Below are positions 23,181 to 33,770 of a DNA stretch of 64,000 nucleotides, one piece after another. The stretch lies in assembly GCA_036250195.1 (NCBI GenBank), contig JAVHZZ010000003.1, forward strand, positions 292,985,065 through 293,049,064, read 5' to 3'. The notes under the pieces are model-generated. The model saw nothing but the letters and a program-made list of their open reading frames with translations, had not been told where the DNA came from and did no database searches. The stretch is from Mixophyes australis. Lineage: Eukaryota > Chordata > Amphibia > Anura > Limnodynastidae. Both the position numbers and the translations under genes were made by a program. Within the stretch, counting starts at the first letter, position 1. The number at the start of each line of letters is the position of its first letter.

Positions 23181-25257
23181 TGGGCCTGACTTATTAGGCA
23201 CACATTCTGCTCCATATTTTACTCACATATTCATGAGCTCCGGACTGCTGAATTTATCAAGATACATGCGCTGTTGAATTCGGGTGTAGGTCTGTGGTTC
23301 TCTACTTCACAACATGCTGCAGGATACGCCTTATTCCTTTGTTGATTAAACATTCTCAAAAGAAAGCATAGGAAATTTAAAAAAATATAGAATTAATGTC
23401 AACTGGTAATAACAAAGTCGTTAATGATAAAACATTGATTTTTTTAATGAAATACATTTATTAGAATGTTGGTAATCTCTACTAAATAAATAAATACTTT
23501 TTATAGTTGATGTGATTGCAAAATCATGTAATAGGTTGTATACAAGACTACTATTAGTACTGATCGGGACTTAGACTAGCCCCAGAGCTGGTGCAAGAGA
23601 CACTGCCATACAGCTTGATACGGCCATGGATTCGTGCATTCGAGTTTGGCATGTCCATTTTGTACATTGAGTACTTCAAAATGCCCTTTCTCCACCGACT
23701 TCACTCCCCCAAGTCGGAAGCTGTAATAAGTGCTCCTTGCACTCACTATTACATAGACAAAGCAAATTCATCACAGTCATTTTACAGGCAACTATATCCA
23801 GGGACAATTTACATCAGCTTTTTAAACAATTGTGCACTTGACTCCCGGAGTAGGAGGAGTCAAGAGTGTGAGAGTAATGAGAGAGAGACCTTTTAACTGA
23901 GTTTTGTCGACAGTCAAGAGATTAGCGAGAAGAGAGAGGACATTATGATTTCAAAACAAAAGATGTTATAGAGAAGCAGAGTGTTATGGTACAGAATGCA
24001 GCTGGACCAGATCTATGTGATAATCAATTCTAGAGAGGACAATTTGATTATCCTTCACAATGTGATTACTCAGTGTCTCAGCATAAGCTAAATGAGGGAC
24101 CATAAGAGGGGTTGCTTGGTGAATAGAAGTGAAAGAGAGTGGCAGGAGAATTTTCCCCTGTCTACAAACTCCACTATTACACTATGGGGGGAATTCAACT
24201 GACCACAAGATTTTTTTTTAACACTGCGTTAAATCATTTTAGCACTGTTTTTTTTTTTATCATTTTTGAGCGGGTTAACTTTACCCCCGATTCATTTCCA
24301 TTTTTAACACATCGTTTTTTCTTTGCGCTCCAGTAGAAGGTCTATTGAAAGTATAGGGTAGGTGAGAGCCTGCCGCGTTAAAAGCTTTTCAATTGTTTTT
24401 TAACGCGGTGCGTTAAACAGGCCAATATGCTGTTTTATCTTGCACGCCTTTGGGGTGTGCTAAAAATTAAAAACCTAAGAAAACTATTTGAAATCATGTA
24501 ATAATGAAAAAAAAAGATAAACTATGTTTATCAGTAATGCATAACATGTAAAAGTTGATTTTGTTTAAAAAAATAATGAAAAAAACAAACATGAAAAAAA
24601 AAAAAAATCACTAATTAAATATATTTACACCAATTATTACCATGCAGGGGCAGTGTTAGCTCTTTTTTAATTGAATTGCACAAGTTTTAACGCTGCATTA
24701 ACTAAAAATGGTCGCTATAGCAGTTAAAAACCCGCGTGGGATTATTATTTTTTTTTACGCTGCAGAAAAAAAAAAACTCTCGGCCAATTGAGTTCCCCCC
24801 TATGGTTGAAATAATAATGAGGGTTGATACTCTGAGAGACAATGTATTCCAGTGAATTGCACATACAGACACTGTACATAGCTACCATATAAATTTTCAA
24901 TGCCGATTTCCGGCGAGTTGAAAAAATCGGAAGATGATACCTTTACCCCCAGACCTGTAGCTGGTACAAATAATACAACAGTAAAACATGTACCTTGAGA
25001 TGCTCAATGCTTGAAACGGATGTTGCTGTGTGTGCTCGAGCTTAGCACTCCCTTACTCTACATTATGTGTATACGGCCAGCCCCCTCCCCGTTCCGCCCA
25101 TGACATCGTAGGCTGTAGTAAGAGTACTTTGCAGTAAATTACAAATTGGACGTTGCTGTATTTACTGGCATATGGTCCGGTTCTGGGCACGCACAGTGTG
25201 AGCTTGCACAAAATATAGCACATATTAGCATTTACATTCCTTAATGAATCAGGCCTA
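23181..25257. mobile_element. Possible DNA transposon with GGCCTGA ends
   Basis: The left edge TGGGCCTGACTTATTAGG interrupts the CR1-like reading frame. The right edge TTCCTTAATGAATCAGGCC is roughly its inverted complement. No clear target duplication or transposase was seen. Another palindromic element lies inside. A fragment ending GATACCTTTACCCCC near 24940-24957 resembles the end of a further element family (compare 40462-40480). The limits are tentative. Confidence 0.35.
24186..24800. mobile_element. Palindromic MITE
   Basis: Left end GGGGGGAATTCAACTGACC, right end GGCCAATTGAGTTCCCCCC, clearly inverted. TAT flanks both sides (24183-24185 and 24801-24803). The interior has inverted T-rich and GTTAAAA/TTTTAACGC stretches. 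No coding capacity. A 3-bp duplication points to a Harbinger-like mechanism but is too short to prove it. Confidence 0.65.
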
Positions 25258-26309
25258 TGATGTGCAACAAAAAGCAGTACATAAGTCAACATACAAAATA
25301 CATCAGCAACTGTTTCAACTTTCAATTACCATCCTGAGAACAGACAAACACATGGCTCAGTCAGGGCATAGCTGGTTAATCACATTTACCTTTGTTAAAT
25401 TCTTAAAGTTGTATGCTGTGCAGTTTAAAGATAATGCAATGCAGAAAGCAACACTCTTTCGCAGTTTTAGCTCATGATCATGCTATATTTTGTAAGTCAA
25501 CCACCAATCATTATCCCTGGCTGAGATTACTAAAAGCTAGCTGAACACTCTAGAAAAAAAACTATATAACTCTAGGTCTGGGGAGATAGTCTTGTAATTT
25601 TTCACCTGGATCCTTCAGTTAATCTTCCAGGAAGTATTCATTTATCCGATCTTATGCAACAATGCAAGGTAGATAGGTGGGCTACAATGGCTAGACCAGA
25701 AGCTGATATAGATTTGGTTCAGATTTGTAAAATAAATGAATGGTCAAGTTCAGTCAAGAGGTCAGGAAATAGGGCTGGCAGCGATGGCCAGAGTTCAGAG
25801 AGAATGTCTGCAATGAAGTACAAAAAAATGCTTATACCGCTAATGTAAGCACTACCAATTGCAAAGTTCTGCAGTGACAATGGAAATAGTCAGGTTTATA
25901 GGATCTAAGATGGTCTCCGAGAGGAAGTGGTCATGTCAGTGGGCAAGATGGTCATTGCCAGGAAAAGTCTAGTAATAAATATAGCCACAAGTAAATAACT
26001 AGAATACAAACTGGGCAGGGCAGCCTTTGGAAGACTAGCATGTATCCACGATCCTGAGTAGTAATAACAGTAGGTCAATATAGGACAATAATCTTCATAA
26101 TAGAGGTCATCAGCAGGTCCTAGAAAGATGGCGTCTTGATATATTTCACTTACATTCTGCAGGAAAACATGAATGTCCTGATAGTGATGACACAAAAACA
26201 GTATTCCAGTAAGAATCTTGTTATGTTACCAAAAGGCACTATTTGGGAGAAATTCTTTTACACTAATTGCTGTATACAACAAAGGCCTTTTACTTAAACA
26301 TGCTATGTA
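25258..26309. other. No recognisable feature
   Basis: Short frames at 25244, 25654 and 25905 show no known motif. It may include the upstream part of the outer LTR that follows. Confidence 0.4.
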
Positions 26310-26635
26310 ATGCAGGTGTGTTTCCCCCTGAGTTATGAATGGAAGGCAGCATTTTATAAGCTCTCACCTGTCCTGCACTCATTGCTAGTGATAGCATTAC
26401 ACGCTAGCTTCCTGGTTCCTGTAATTGTGTCAGTGGCTTCTGACCTTACATTAAGCAGTTCAGCAGTCTCCTGTTTCCTGATAGCCAGCATTGCAACTAA
26501 TTGTCTCGTGGTTAATGATATCTGACTTTGCTCTTCATAATATTTCCCAAGACTACGGTAATTATCTTTGCTCACTGTCAGACGCCGTCCCTGCGCCTCC
26601 TCCTCGAGCAGGGACGGACGTCTGTCTGCAGAGCG

Positions 26636-26656
26636 CCCCGTTGCCAAGCAACGGGG
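26636..26656 (+). promoter_or_regulatory. X-box-like palindrome in LTR U3
   Basis: CCCGTTGCCAAGCAACGGG lies at the centre of a 21-bp palindrome. It fits GTTGCC-N-AGCAAC, the RFX-type X box. A half-related copy, CGCCATAGCAACGGG, follows at 26695-26709. Confidence 0.45.
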
Positions 26657-26789
26657 ACGCCTCTTCCGGCGACGAGCTGCGCAGGCGCGCCCGTCGCCAT
26701 AGCAACGGGACGCGTCTTTCTAGTTCCTGTCGGCGGTCAGAACAGCTGACCGCCGACTCCCTGCCCACCAATGAGGAAGCTTCACTTCC

Positions 26790-26827
26790 TATTTAAAGTC
26801 TGCTCTGACACCATCAGGGTGCCAGAG
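26790..26827 (+). promoter_or_regulatory. LTR core promoter: TATA box and palindrome
   Basis: TATTTAAA at 26790-26797, then CTCTGACACC (26803-26812) and GGTGCCAGAG (26818-26827), a 10-bp stem with one mismatch. Confidence 0.6.
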
Positions 26828-27169
26828 CAACTGGTTTACTTAGTCTCCAGCGTTCCTATATAGTTATATCTGTTTCCTGTGTTTTGACCCGGCTTCCTGA
26901 CCTCGCTTTCGGATTCTCCATTTGTTCCATCCTGATATTCTGGTTTGACCTCGGCCTGCTGACCATTCTCTGTCTTCTGATTCGGTACCTCATCTGCCCG
27001 GTTGGTTCCTGACTCTGCCTGTTTGACTACGTGTTTCTCTATATCTCGCAAGTAGCTACCTGGGAGGGCCGCGACCTGCACGTCGTTGCCGCTAAGTCCA
27101 AACTTCCTTGCGGGGGTCCCTGGTGAACACCAGCGGCGTGTTAGACTCCGCGCCTCCTGGTGTAGTAGT

Positions 27170-29165
27170 CAGGGCTGCCAAGAAGAATTCAGGGCCCGGG
27201 TACAACAAATTCATGGGGCCCCCTCATAGTGAAGTAAGCCCCAAAATTTTTTTGCGCCGCCTTACGGCGGCGCAAAAAAGATTAGGTATATGGTCATATA
27301 TTCAGGGGCGTGGCTAGCCAAACGGCAGTGCAAAAATTTTGGGAGGTGCGGTCATGCATTTGGGGGCGTGGTAAACGTGCCATTGGGGCGTGGCTAACAT
27401 AAAAACCACTAGGCTCTCAATTCGCCGGAGCGTCACATATGTTTAAGCACTCCTGACTTTCAGGACATCTACCACCACAGGGTAGTATACAAACAATGCA
27501 GTGTGTACACAAACAGTTCAGTCTTGGCCTACACCTTACATTGGACACAACATTCACCAAAAATTGGTATTGTCCCTACTAGAATCACAACATTTCACAC
27601 ACTGTGCTGCTCTCTCCTACCTGTTCTTCTCACTTTCTCCACCTGTGGCTGCTGCTTTCTTTAGTTGTGGCTTGTCCGGATCCAGAAATGTTGAAGGACC
27701 TATTTTGAAAAAAAAATGGCTACATTTAGAAAATTACAGCCAGCCCCAGCGTTAAATCAATAGCACCCACGATTAATAATTAGGCCTTCCTCCAGCTCCA
27801 ATATTACAATAATGTGCCCCTTCATCATCGCCATGCCTTATGATCACACTGTGCCCTCCATGATGTTTTTGCCCCCTTCATCTGGCTCCCCTTCATCAGA
27901 CTATACTATGCTGCTCCCCCCCTTTTTCAATCCCACTGTGCCATGCCTCCCCCCCCCCTTTGTAACCCCACTGTGTCATGCTGCCCACCATTTTTTAACC
28001 CCACTGTGCCGTGCTGACCCCTGTTTATTAACCCCACTGTGCCATACTGCCCCGTTTTTTAACCCATCTGTGCCCCTCTCATTTTTTCACCCCCTCTGTC
28101 ATGCTGCTTTCCCATTTTTTAACCCCTCTGTGCTCCCCCCTCAATTTTTAACCCCTCTGACATGCTGCTTTCCCATTTTTTAACCCATCTGTGCCCCTCT
28201 CATTTTTTAACCCCTCTGACATGCTGCTTTCCCGTTTTTTAACCCCTCTGTGCTCCCCCCTCAATTTTTAACCCCTCTGACATGCTGCTTTCCCATTTTT
28301 TAACCCCTCTGTGCCCCCACTCATTTTTTAACCCCTCTGACATGCTGCTTTCCCATTTTTTAACCCCTCTGTGCTCCCCCTCATTTTTTAACCCCTCTGA
28401 CATGCTGCTTCCCCGTTTTTAACCCCTTTGACATGCTGCTTTCCCGTTTTTTAACCCCTCTGTGCTCCCCCTAATTTTTTAACCCCTCTGACATGCTGCT
28501 TCCCCGTTTTTAACTCCTCTGACATGCTGCTTCCCCGTTTTTTAACCCCTCTGTGCCCCCCCTTATTTTTTAACCCCTCTGTCATGCTGCCCCCCCGTTT
28601 TTTAACCCCTTTGTGCCCCCTCATTTTTTAACCCCTCTGTCATGCTGCCCCCCCGTTTTTTAACCCCTTTGTGCTCCCCCTCATTTTTTAACCCCTCTGT
28701 CATGCTGCCCCCCCCCCCCCCCGTTTTTTAACCCCTCTGTGCCCCCCTCGTTTTCCTCCCTTCACTTACCTTTTCTCCTCTCTTGGTCTTCTCTGCTGCT
28801 CTGTGCTCCATTGCTCCAGACTGACTGAATGCTGGGCATGACATGATGACATCACACCCGGCATTCAGACAGTCTGAATAGAGCACAGAGCAGCAGAGAG
28901 GAGGGATGCCGGCTCCGCGATCAGGTGAGTATGTTTTTTTTTTTTTTTTAAACTAGCCTGCTCCCCCCACCAACGACCGAGCCCCCCCCCACCCCCCCCC
29001 CCTGCCAAAAAAAAAAAAAAAAAAAAGGAAAGGAAAAAAAAACGTTTTGAAAAAAAAAAATTAAAAAATTTAAAAAAATCAGCAGCGCAAGGGCCCGGGC
29101 CGGGCCCCCTGACATGCCGGGCCCGGGTAATTAGTACCCGCTCCCCCCCCCTCTCGGCGGCCCTG
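27170..29165. mobile_element. Non-autonomous hAT inside the inner LTR
   Basis: Starts CAGGGCTGCCAAGAAG and ends CTCTCGGCGGCCCTG; the ten terminal bases are inverted with one mismatch. GTAGTAGT stands on both sides (27162-27169 and 29166-29173), an exact 8-bp duplication. Removing the element and one duplication restores continuity with the sister LTRs. Length 1,996 bp. No transposase. The interior contains a large pyrimidine-rich tandem array, long C and A runs and GGGCCCGGG motifs near both ends. Confidence 0.9.
27896..28747. repeat. Minisatellite, 30/60-bp higher-order unit
   Basis: Alternating versions of TTTTTTAACCCCTCTG followed by either ACATGCTGCTTTCCC or TGCTCCCCCTCA give a 30-bp basic and 60-bp higher-order period. 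The left part is more diverged, with CCCCACTGTGCCATGCTG. There are more than 25 basic units. Confidence 0.9.
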
Positions 29166-29229
29166 GTAGTAGTGCCAATACTTGCAGGGTACTAAGGTCA
29201 CGTCTGTGACACTCACTCTGTTGTGTATT

Positions 29230-29416
29230 CACAGTAATTCCTTTATTGCCATAAAGACTGTTATATCCCTGCATCATCACTAAGATTGTTATATCCCTGC
29301 ATCGCCAAAAAGCCTGTTATATTTTCGCATTGCCACAAATACTGTTATATACCTGTATTGCCATAAAGACTGTTATATCCCTGCATCACCCCAAAGACTG
29401 TTTTGCAACAAAGACT
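29230..29416 (+). repeat. Short tandem repeat, about 29-31 bp unit, six copies
   Basis: Recurring GCC(A)-AAAGACTGTTATAT and CCCTGCAT words with moderate divergence, such as ATAAAGACTGTTATATCC at 29252 and 29362. It lies at the end of the outer LTR, just before the hAT insertion. Confidence 0.75.
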
Positions 29417-29440
29417 GTAATAATTAGAGATGGGCGGGTC

Positions 29441-29509
29441 CGGTTCTCCGAGAACCGAACCCACCCGAACTTTGGGTATCCGAGTACCGAGCTGAGCAGC
29501 TCGGTACTC
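29441..29509. repeat. Subterminal hairpin and 28-bp palindrome
   Basis: CGGTTCT-CCG-AGAACCG at 29441-29457, then arms GAGTACCGAGCT (29482-29493) and AGCTCGGTACTC (29498-29509) around GAGC. The sister element has CGGTTT-CCTTA-AAACCG at 8645-8661 in the same position and a decayed version of the palindrome. These may be transposase binding sites. Confidence 0.7.
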
Positions 29510-29776
29510 TCCCGCCCATTCCGAATCCAAATCGAGGCCGAACGTCATTGTGACGTCGTCGGATCTCGGGACTCGGTTCTCGCGATACTTCAACTTTATA
29601 AATACACGCCTCCACAGCAATCCATCGCCATTTGACAGAGGGAGAGAGCAGGGTGTAGTCATAGGCTAATTAGAGCAGGGACAGAGAATACAATATTGTT
29701 CTTGCAATTGCTCTAACCAAAATCGCTAGTGCAGAGAGGAGGATAGAGGTTTATTATTTTTTCTTCATATTTGGCA

Positions 29777-30976
29777 CTCCCGAGCGCTTTTGGGGTGTCC
29801 CCCATAATTGTGCATTAATATTTCTGGCTGTCAAAAGTCATATCTGTCAGCAGTATCTACTAAATAATTTGTAGCACACCTCAGTGTTTTTGGGGTGTCC
29901 TCCCTAATTGTGCATTAATATTTCTGGCTGTCAAAAGTCATATCTGTCAGCAGTATCTACTCAATAATTTTTAGCACTCCTCAGTGTTTTTGGGGTGTCC
30001 TCCCTAATTGTGCATTAATATTTCTGGCTGTCAAAAGTCATATCTGTCAGCAGTATCTACTCAATAATTTTTAGCACTCCTCAGTGTTTTTGGGGTGTCC
30101 TCCCTAATTGTGCATTAATATTTCTGGCTGTCAAAAGTCATATCTGTCAGCAGTATCTACTCAATAATTTTTAGCACTCCTCAGTGTTTTTGGGGTGTCC
30201 TCCCTAATTGTGCATTAATATTTCTGGCTGTCAAAAGTCATATCTGTCAGCAGTATCTACTCAATAATTTTTAGCACTCCTCAGTGTTTTTGGGGTGTCC
30301 TCCCTAATTGTGCATTAATATTTCTGGCTGTCAAAAGTCATATCTGTCAGCAGTATCTACTCAATAATTTTTAGCACTCCTCAGTGTTTTTGGGGTGTCC
30401 TCCCTAATTGTGCATTAATATTTCTGGCTGTCAAAAGTCATATCTGTCAGCAGTATCTACTCAATAATTTTTAGCACTCCTCAGTGTTTTTGGGGTGTCC
30501 TCCCTAATTGTGCATTAATATTTCTGGCTGTCAAAAGTCATATCTGTCAGCAGTATCTACTCAATAATTTTTAGCACTCCTCAGTGTTTTTGGGGTGTCC
30601 TCCCTAATTGTGCATTAATATTTCTGGCTGTCAAAAGTCATATCTGTCAGCAGTATCTACTAAATAATTTTTAGCACTCCTCAGTGTTTTTGGGGTGTCC
30701 TCCCTAATTGTGCATTAATATTTCTGGCTGTCAAAAGTCATATCTGTCAGCAGTATCTACTCAATAATTTTTAGCACTCCTCAGTGTTTTTGGGGTGTCC
30801 TCCCTAATTGTGCATTAATATTTCTGGCTGTCAAAAGTCATATCTGTCAGCAGTATCTACTCAATAATTTTTAGCACTCCTCAGTGTTTTTGGGGTGTCC
30901 TCCCTAATTGTGCATTAATATTTCTGGCTGTCAAAAGTCATAACTGTCAGCAGAATCTACTAAATAATTTTTAGCA
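29777..30976 (+). repeat. 12-copy tandem array with an exact 100-bp period
   Basis: Each unit contains TTTTTGGGGTGTCCTCCC, AATTGTGCATTAATATTTC and CATATCTGTCAGCAG. Unit starts fall at 29781, 29881 and so on every 100 bp to 30881, without indels. Inner units are almost identical, while the first and last differ at several sites, as expected for an array homogenised by unequal exchange. Confidence 0.95.
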
Positions 30977-30999
30977 CTCCCCAGTGGTTTGCGCTCAGA

Positions 31000-31716
31000 A
31001 TGGATTCAAAGCAGTCCACATATGATCTAAATGAGCAACCAGGTTCTGTCACCAGTCCTGATGTTAGTGTTCCCAGTACGTCATCTGGCCAAGGCGATGT
31101 CAAACAACAGAGTGTTTTCAAATTAGTGCAAAAAACAAAAACCAAAAAAAAATTTACTGTATTGAAGCGAAAAAGAAGTGTAACTGAGCAAAAGTTAAGT
31201 GACGATAAAAAAAAAATTGCAAGCATGCCATTCTACACACGCAGTGGCAAAGAGAGAATGAGGCCTTCACCTTTGGCTATTAGTGGCAGATCCCAAAAAG
31301 TTACCCAGCCTACAATTGGTGCACAACTACTGTTACGCGTCAAAGCTGAGCTGCAAGATAACAGTGAGGCATTACAGGAGAATATTTGCTCTGATTCACA
31401 AATGACAACAATCCCTGTGGAGAGTCCATGCAACAGTGGGATGTCTAATCGTGACCATTCTGTTAGTCTACCCATAAAGAAGGGCCCTTTCAGCAGTTCT
31501 GCTGATGTGTGCCTGAACAGCCCGAGTGTAGCCGGTGATACACCAAGTGAGGATGACACTTTGTCTTTAGAAGAGGATGTGGGGGAGATTTGGGTATCCG
31601 ACGATGAGGATGCGGTTGATTGTGTAAGTCCTGCAGCAGTGTGGCACCAGTGGGAGCAGTTCTGGCATGTGAGGTTCTGGCACCAATATGCACTTTCCAA
31701 ACACAAGCAGGGATGA
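31000..31716 (+). CDS. 238-aa frame of the hAT element, N-terminal region
   Basis: An unbroken frame that starts 20-25 bp after the 100-bp array. Residues 1-30 are polar. Residues 40-75 are strongly basic (KTKTKKKFTVLKRKR, then DDKKK) and look like a nuclear localisation region. Residues 175-210 are acidic (SEDDTLSLEEDVGEIWVSDD). Cysteines are few, so it is not a BED zinc finger. The last 30 codons, after VDCVSPAAVW, run into the transposase fragment in a different frame, so the natural C-terminus is lost. I take it as the N-terminal, pre-BED part of the family's transposase or an accessory exon. I know no named domain for it, and the 8.6-kb copy lacks it. Confidence 0.45.
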   Translation: MDSKQSTYDLNEQPGSVTSPDVSVPSTSSGQGDVKQQSVFKLVQKTKTKKKFTVLKRKRSVTEQKLSDDKKKIASMPFYTRSGKERMRPSPLAISGRSQKVTQPTIGAQLLLRVKAELQDNSEALQENICSDSQMTTIPVESPCNSGMSNRDHSVSLPIKKGPFSSSADVCLNSPSVAGDTPSEDDTLSLEEDVGEIWVSDDEDAVDCVSPAAVWHQWEQFWHVRFWHQYALSKHKQG

Positions 31717-31870
31717 CGCAGGGGGCAGACCACAACAGTTTGACATCTGGGCTGGTTTGAAGGATTTGTCAAAAAAATGTGTGACCTTGACCATAATTCC
31801 AATCAATCCTACTATTAACATGCAAAGGATGGTGGAGGGCCTATCAGGGATTAAACTGTATTTTTCATAA
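31700..31870 (+). pseudogene. hAT transposase middle fragment
   Basis: The frame reads DDAGGRPQQFDIWAGLKDL and then INPTINMQRM. It is colinear and nearly the same as 9808-9935 in the 8.6-kb copy, which has GGRPQQFDIWAGLKDF. It ends abruptly at about 31860, where the sequence changes to unrelated and then inverted material. Confidence 0.75.
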
Positions 31871-32197
31871 TTTTCACTAATAATGTTTGGGTGTAATATA
31901 CATCCAAAGACGAGTGCTCAATTGCTAAGAGTCATTGATGGAGAGGAAGACAAGCAGGCTTGTCTGTAGAATTTGCAGGCAAATTGTGCTGCGTTATATA
32001 GGTAACACCCAAAGAGAAGAGCTCCATTGCTCCATTGCTAATTGTAATTGCTGAAATAGAAATAATAGGGCTGACAGTCTTGGTCTAAATCTGCAGTTAC
32101 ATTTTATTGTACCATAGCTCACTGCGAAACTGGAGAGGTGGCAGGGTTTAGTGATAATCTTCCTCCAACAATACTAATTCATCCCAATATCCCAATA

Positions 32198-33770
32198 TCA
32201 TAGAAGTCTGTGTAGTATGATGTAATTGCTGATAATGGCCTTCCAAAGGGAATGACTAGTTGATTTTAGGGCAGAGCTGTCACGGTTTTTGGGCAATTCT
32301 TTTACAGCACAGCAAATATCAAAATGTTTAGCGGACTCATCTGCATCACCACTGGGTGTCTTGGGAAAGCAATTTCTTTTACTACAAGCAGTTGCCAGAG
32401 AAACTGAAGGAGAAGACGTCCCAACAAGATGTTGATAAGTCTGGGATCCTTGCAAGGAAAATTAAGTATTTAATCTACAATTAAAATATAGTTAGCACAT
32501 TTACTTTGTTTTATTGCACACTATAATTTTATGTAGCACCTTTTCAAAATCTATTATTAAGGCAATCACTTGACTCAAACTAACCGTGTCTGCACTTTCT
32601 TCACAGGTAACTACTTCGCTGGACTAAAGTATATTCCCCTCAAATGCTAGTCTTCTTGCAGCTGCTGTATTCTCCTACATGCTGTTGCAGAAACCACAAA
32701 TTGACCCTAAATGTTTATGGACACAAACAGCATCTCCTGCATGTCATTTTTCAAAAGTTCTGTAACACCAAGTTGATAGTGTGTGCAAAACAGGAAATGT
32801 GATGGAATTCAGCCCCGCTGTAATGCTGGACCAATATTGGGGTCGTAATCAGAAATGACATATCCTCAGGAGACTCCAAGCAGGATTAGCCATCTTTCAA
32901 TGACATCCCTTAGTTTTTGGAACAGTTTGTCAGCTGTATGCCTCTTAGTGAAGCTGCTGATACACAGAGTAGCCTACTTCTCAAAAATGTGATGTACCTG
33001 GGTACATGCTGCTGCTGTCCATGCTGGGGAAGGCGAATGACCAACCCAGTGGGCTTTCACAGTCATATAATCTTTTGTTTGCCCAGTTACGCTTGTACAC
33101 ATATCTGTGGTTAAGTGTACAGTGGGTAGAATACCATTTTGTCACCCAATAATGACATTTTTAGGAACTTTCCGGTACAGGAGAGAATTAGCTTTTCTAG
33201 TAAAATGGTATAGTGATGACATTTGCTAACAGGGACATAACACCTCAATTAAATGTCTTAAACCAACTGTATTAATAGTGGACATTGGACGCAGATCTAA
33301 CACTAGCATAGTACCCAGGGCGTCTGTGATCCGCTTTGCGACTGGGTGACAGGTTTCATTCTTGCTTCCTCTTGCAGAGGATTGTTTAACTGCCAATTGT
33401 TGGGGGGGAAGACTGCAGGTGCTGGGATGTAGATGAGAGAAGGGAGGTAGATTATGCTGGAATGCTTGTTGTTATTTTTTTTTTAACCGAAGTTTCTGAT
33501 TTTCCCAACAGTTTTCCAATAACTCGCTGAAAAATGACGAAACATGGATGAGGATCCCAGATGGTTAAGGTCCCTACCTCTACTGAGTGTGGCTTTAAAA
33601 ATGCTACAAATGGATAGACAACTCTTGCCAGGATTCGTGTAAAAATAATTCCACACTTAAGAGGTGGATTTTTGGTCTTATGCCCAGGCATGACAATGGC
33701 CTTTTTGTTATCACTGGCAAGAACTGAAACAATTTTTCTTTTCAAGTGTATGAAAATCATATTGTGACAT
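32198..33770 (-). pseudogene. hAT transposase segment in inverted orientation
   Basis: Minus-strand frames carry hAT hallmarks in the expected order. One frame at 33452-33760 holds PFVAFLKPHSVEVGTLT. The block ISCFAHTINLVLQ at about 32770-32810 is the conserved 'CFAH-LNL' motif of the family. GTSSPSVSLAT and then KHFDICCAVKELPKN at about 32285-32420 correspond to the region around 9740-9870 in the 8.6-kb copy, which is on the plus strand there. All other parts of the element, including both ends, are in plus orientation. Stops are frequent. Confidence 0.65.

Larger units (their letters stand above)
26576..29211 (+). repeat. Inner solo LTR (Gypsy type) carrying a hAT insertion
   Basis: Starts TGTCAGACGCCG, ends GTCTGTGACA, and is flanked by CTCAC at 26571-26575 and 29212-29216. 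Without the hAT element and its duplication it is 632 bp. It belongs with the LTRs at 1-399 and 21768: shared GC-rich palindromes, TATA-proximal inverted repeat, CTACCTGGGAGGGCCGC, CGCGCCTCC and the final AGTGCCAATACTTG segment. No internal region is present. Confidence 0.9.
26310..29424 (+). repeat. Outer LTR, interrupted by a second LTR
   Basis: TTTTATAAGCTCTCACC with a TATA box at 26353-26358, then a CT-rich leader up to TTATCTTTGCTCAC, looks like the promoter and leader of a Gypsy-type LTR. The text resumes after the insertion with CTCACTCTGTTGTGTATTC at 29212 and runs through a minisatellite to the hAT at 29425. The two flanks join smoothly across the inner LTR. Neither LTR terminus was identified, so this remains an interpretation. 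Confidence 0.4.

Noticed and set aside
26562..26796. Overlapping frames of 69-101 codons on both strands
   Set aside because: They come from the GC-rich, palindromic U3 of a solo LTR.
27812..28183. 123-codon proline/phenylalanine-rich frame
   Set aside because: Product of the 30/60-bp minisatellite in a hAT.
29330..29635. Opposed 101- and 105-codon frames
   Set aside because: They span a minisatellite, a hAT terminus and its palindromes; no protein motif on either strand.
31233..31802. 189-codon minus-strand frame
   Set aside because: Shadow of the 238-codon plus-strand frame; composition is that of antisense coding.
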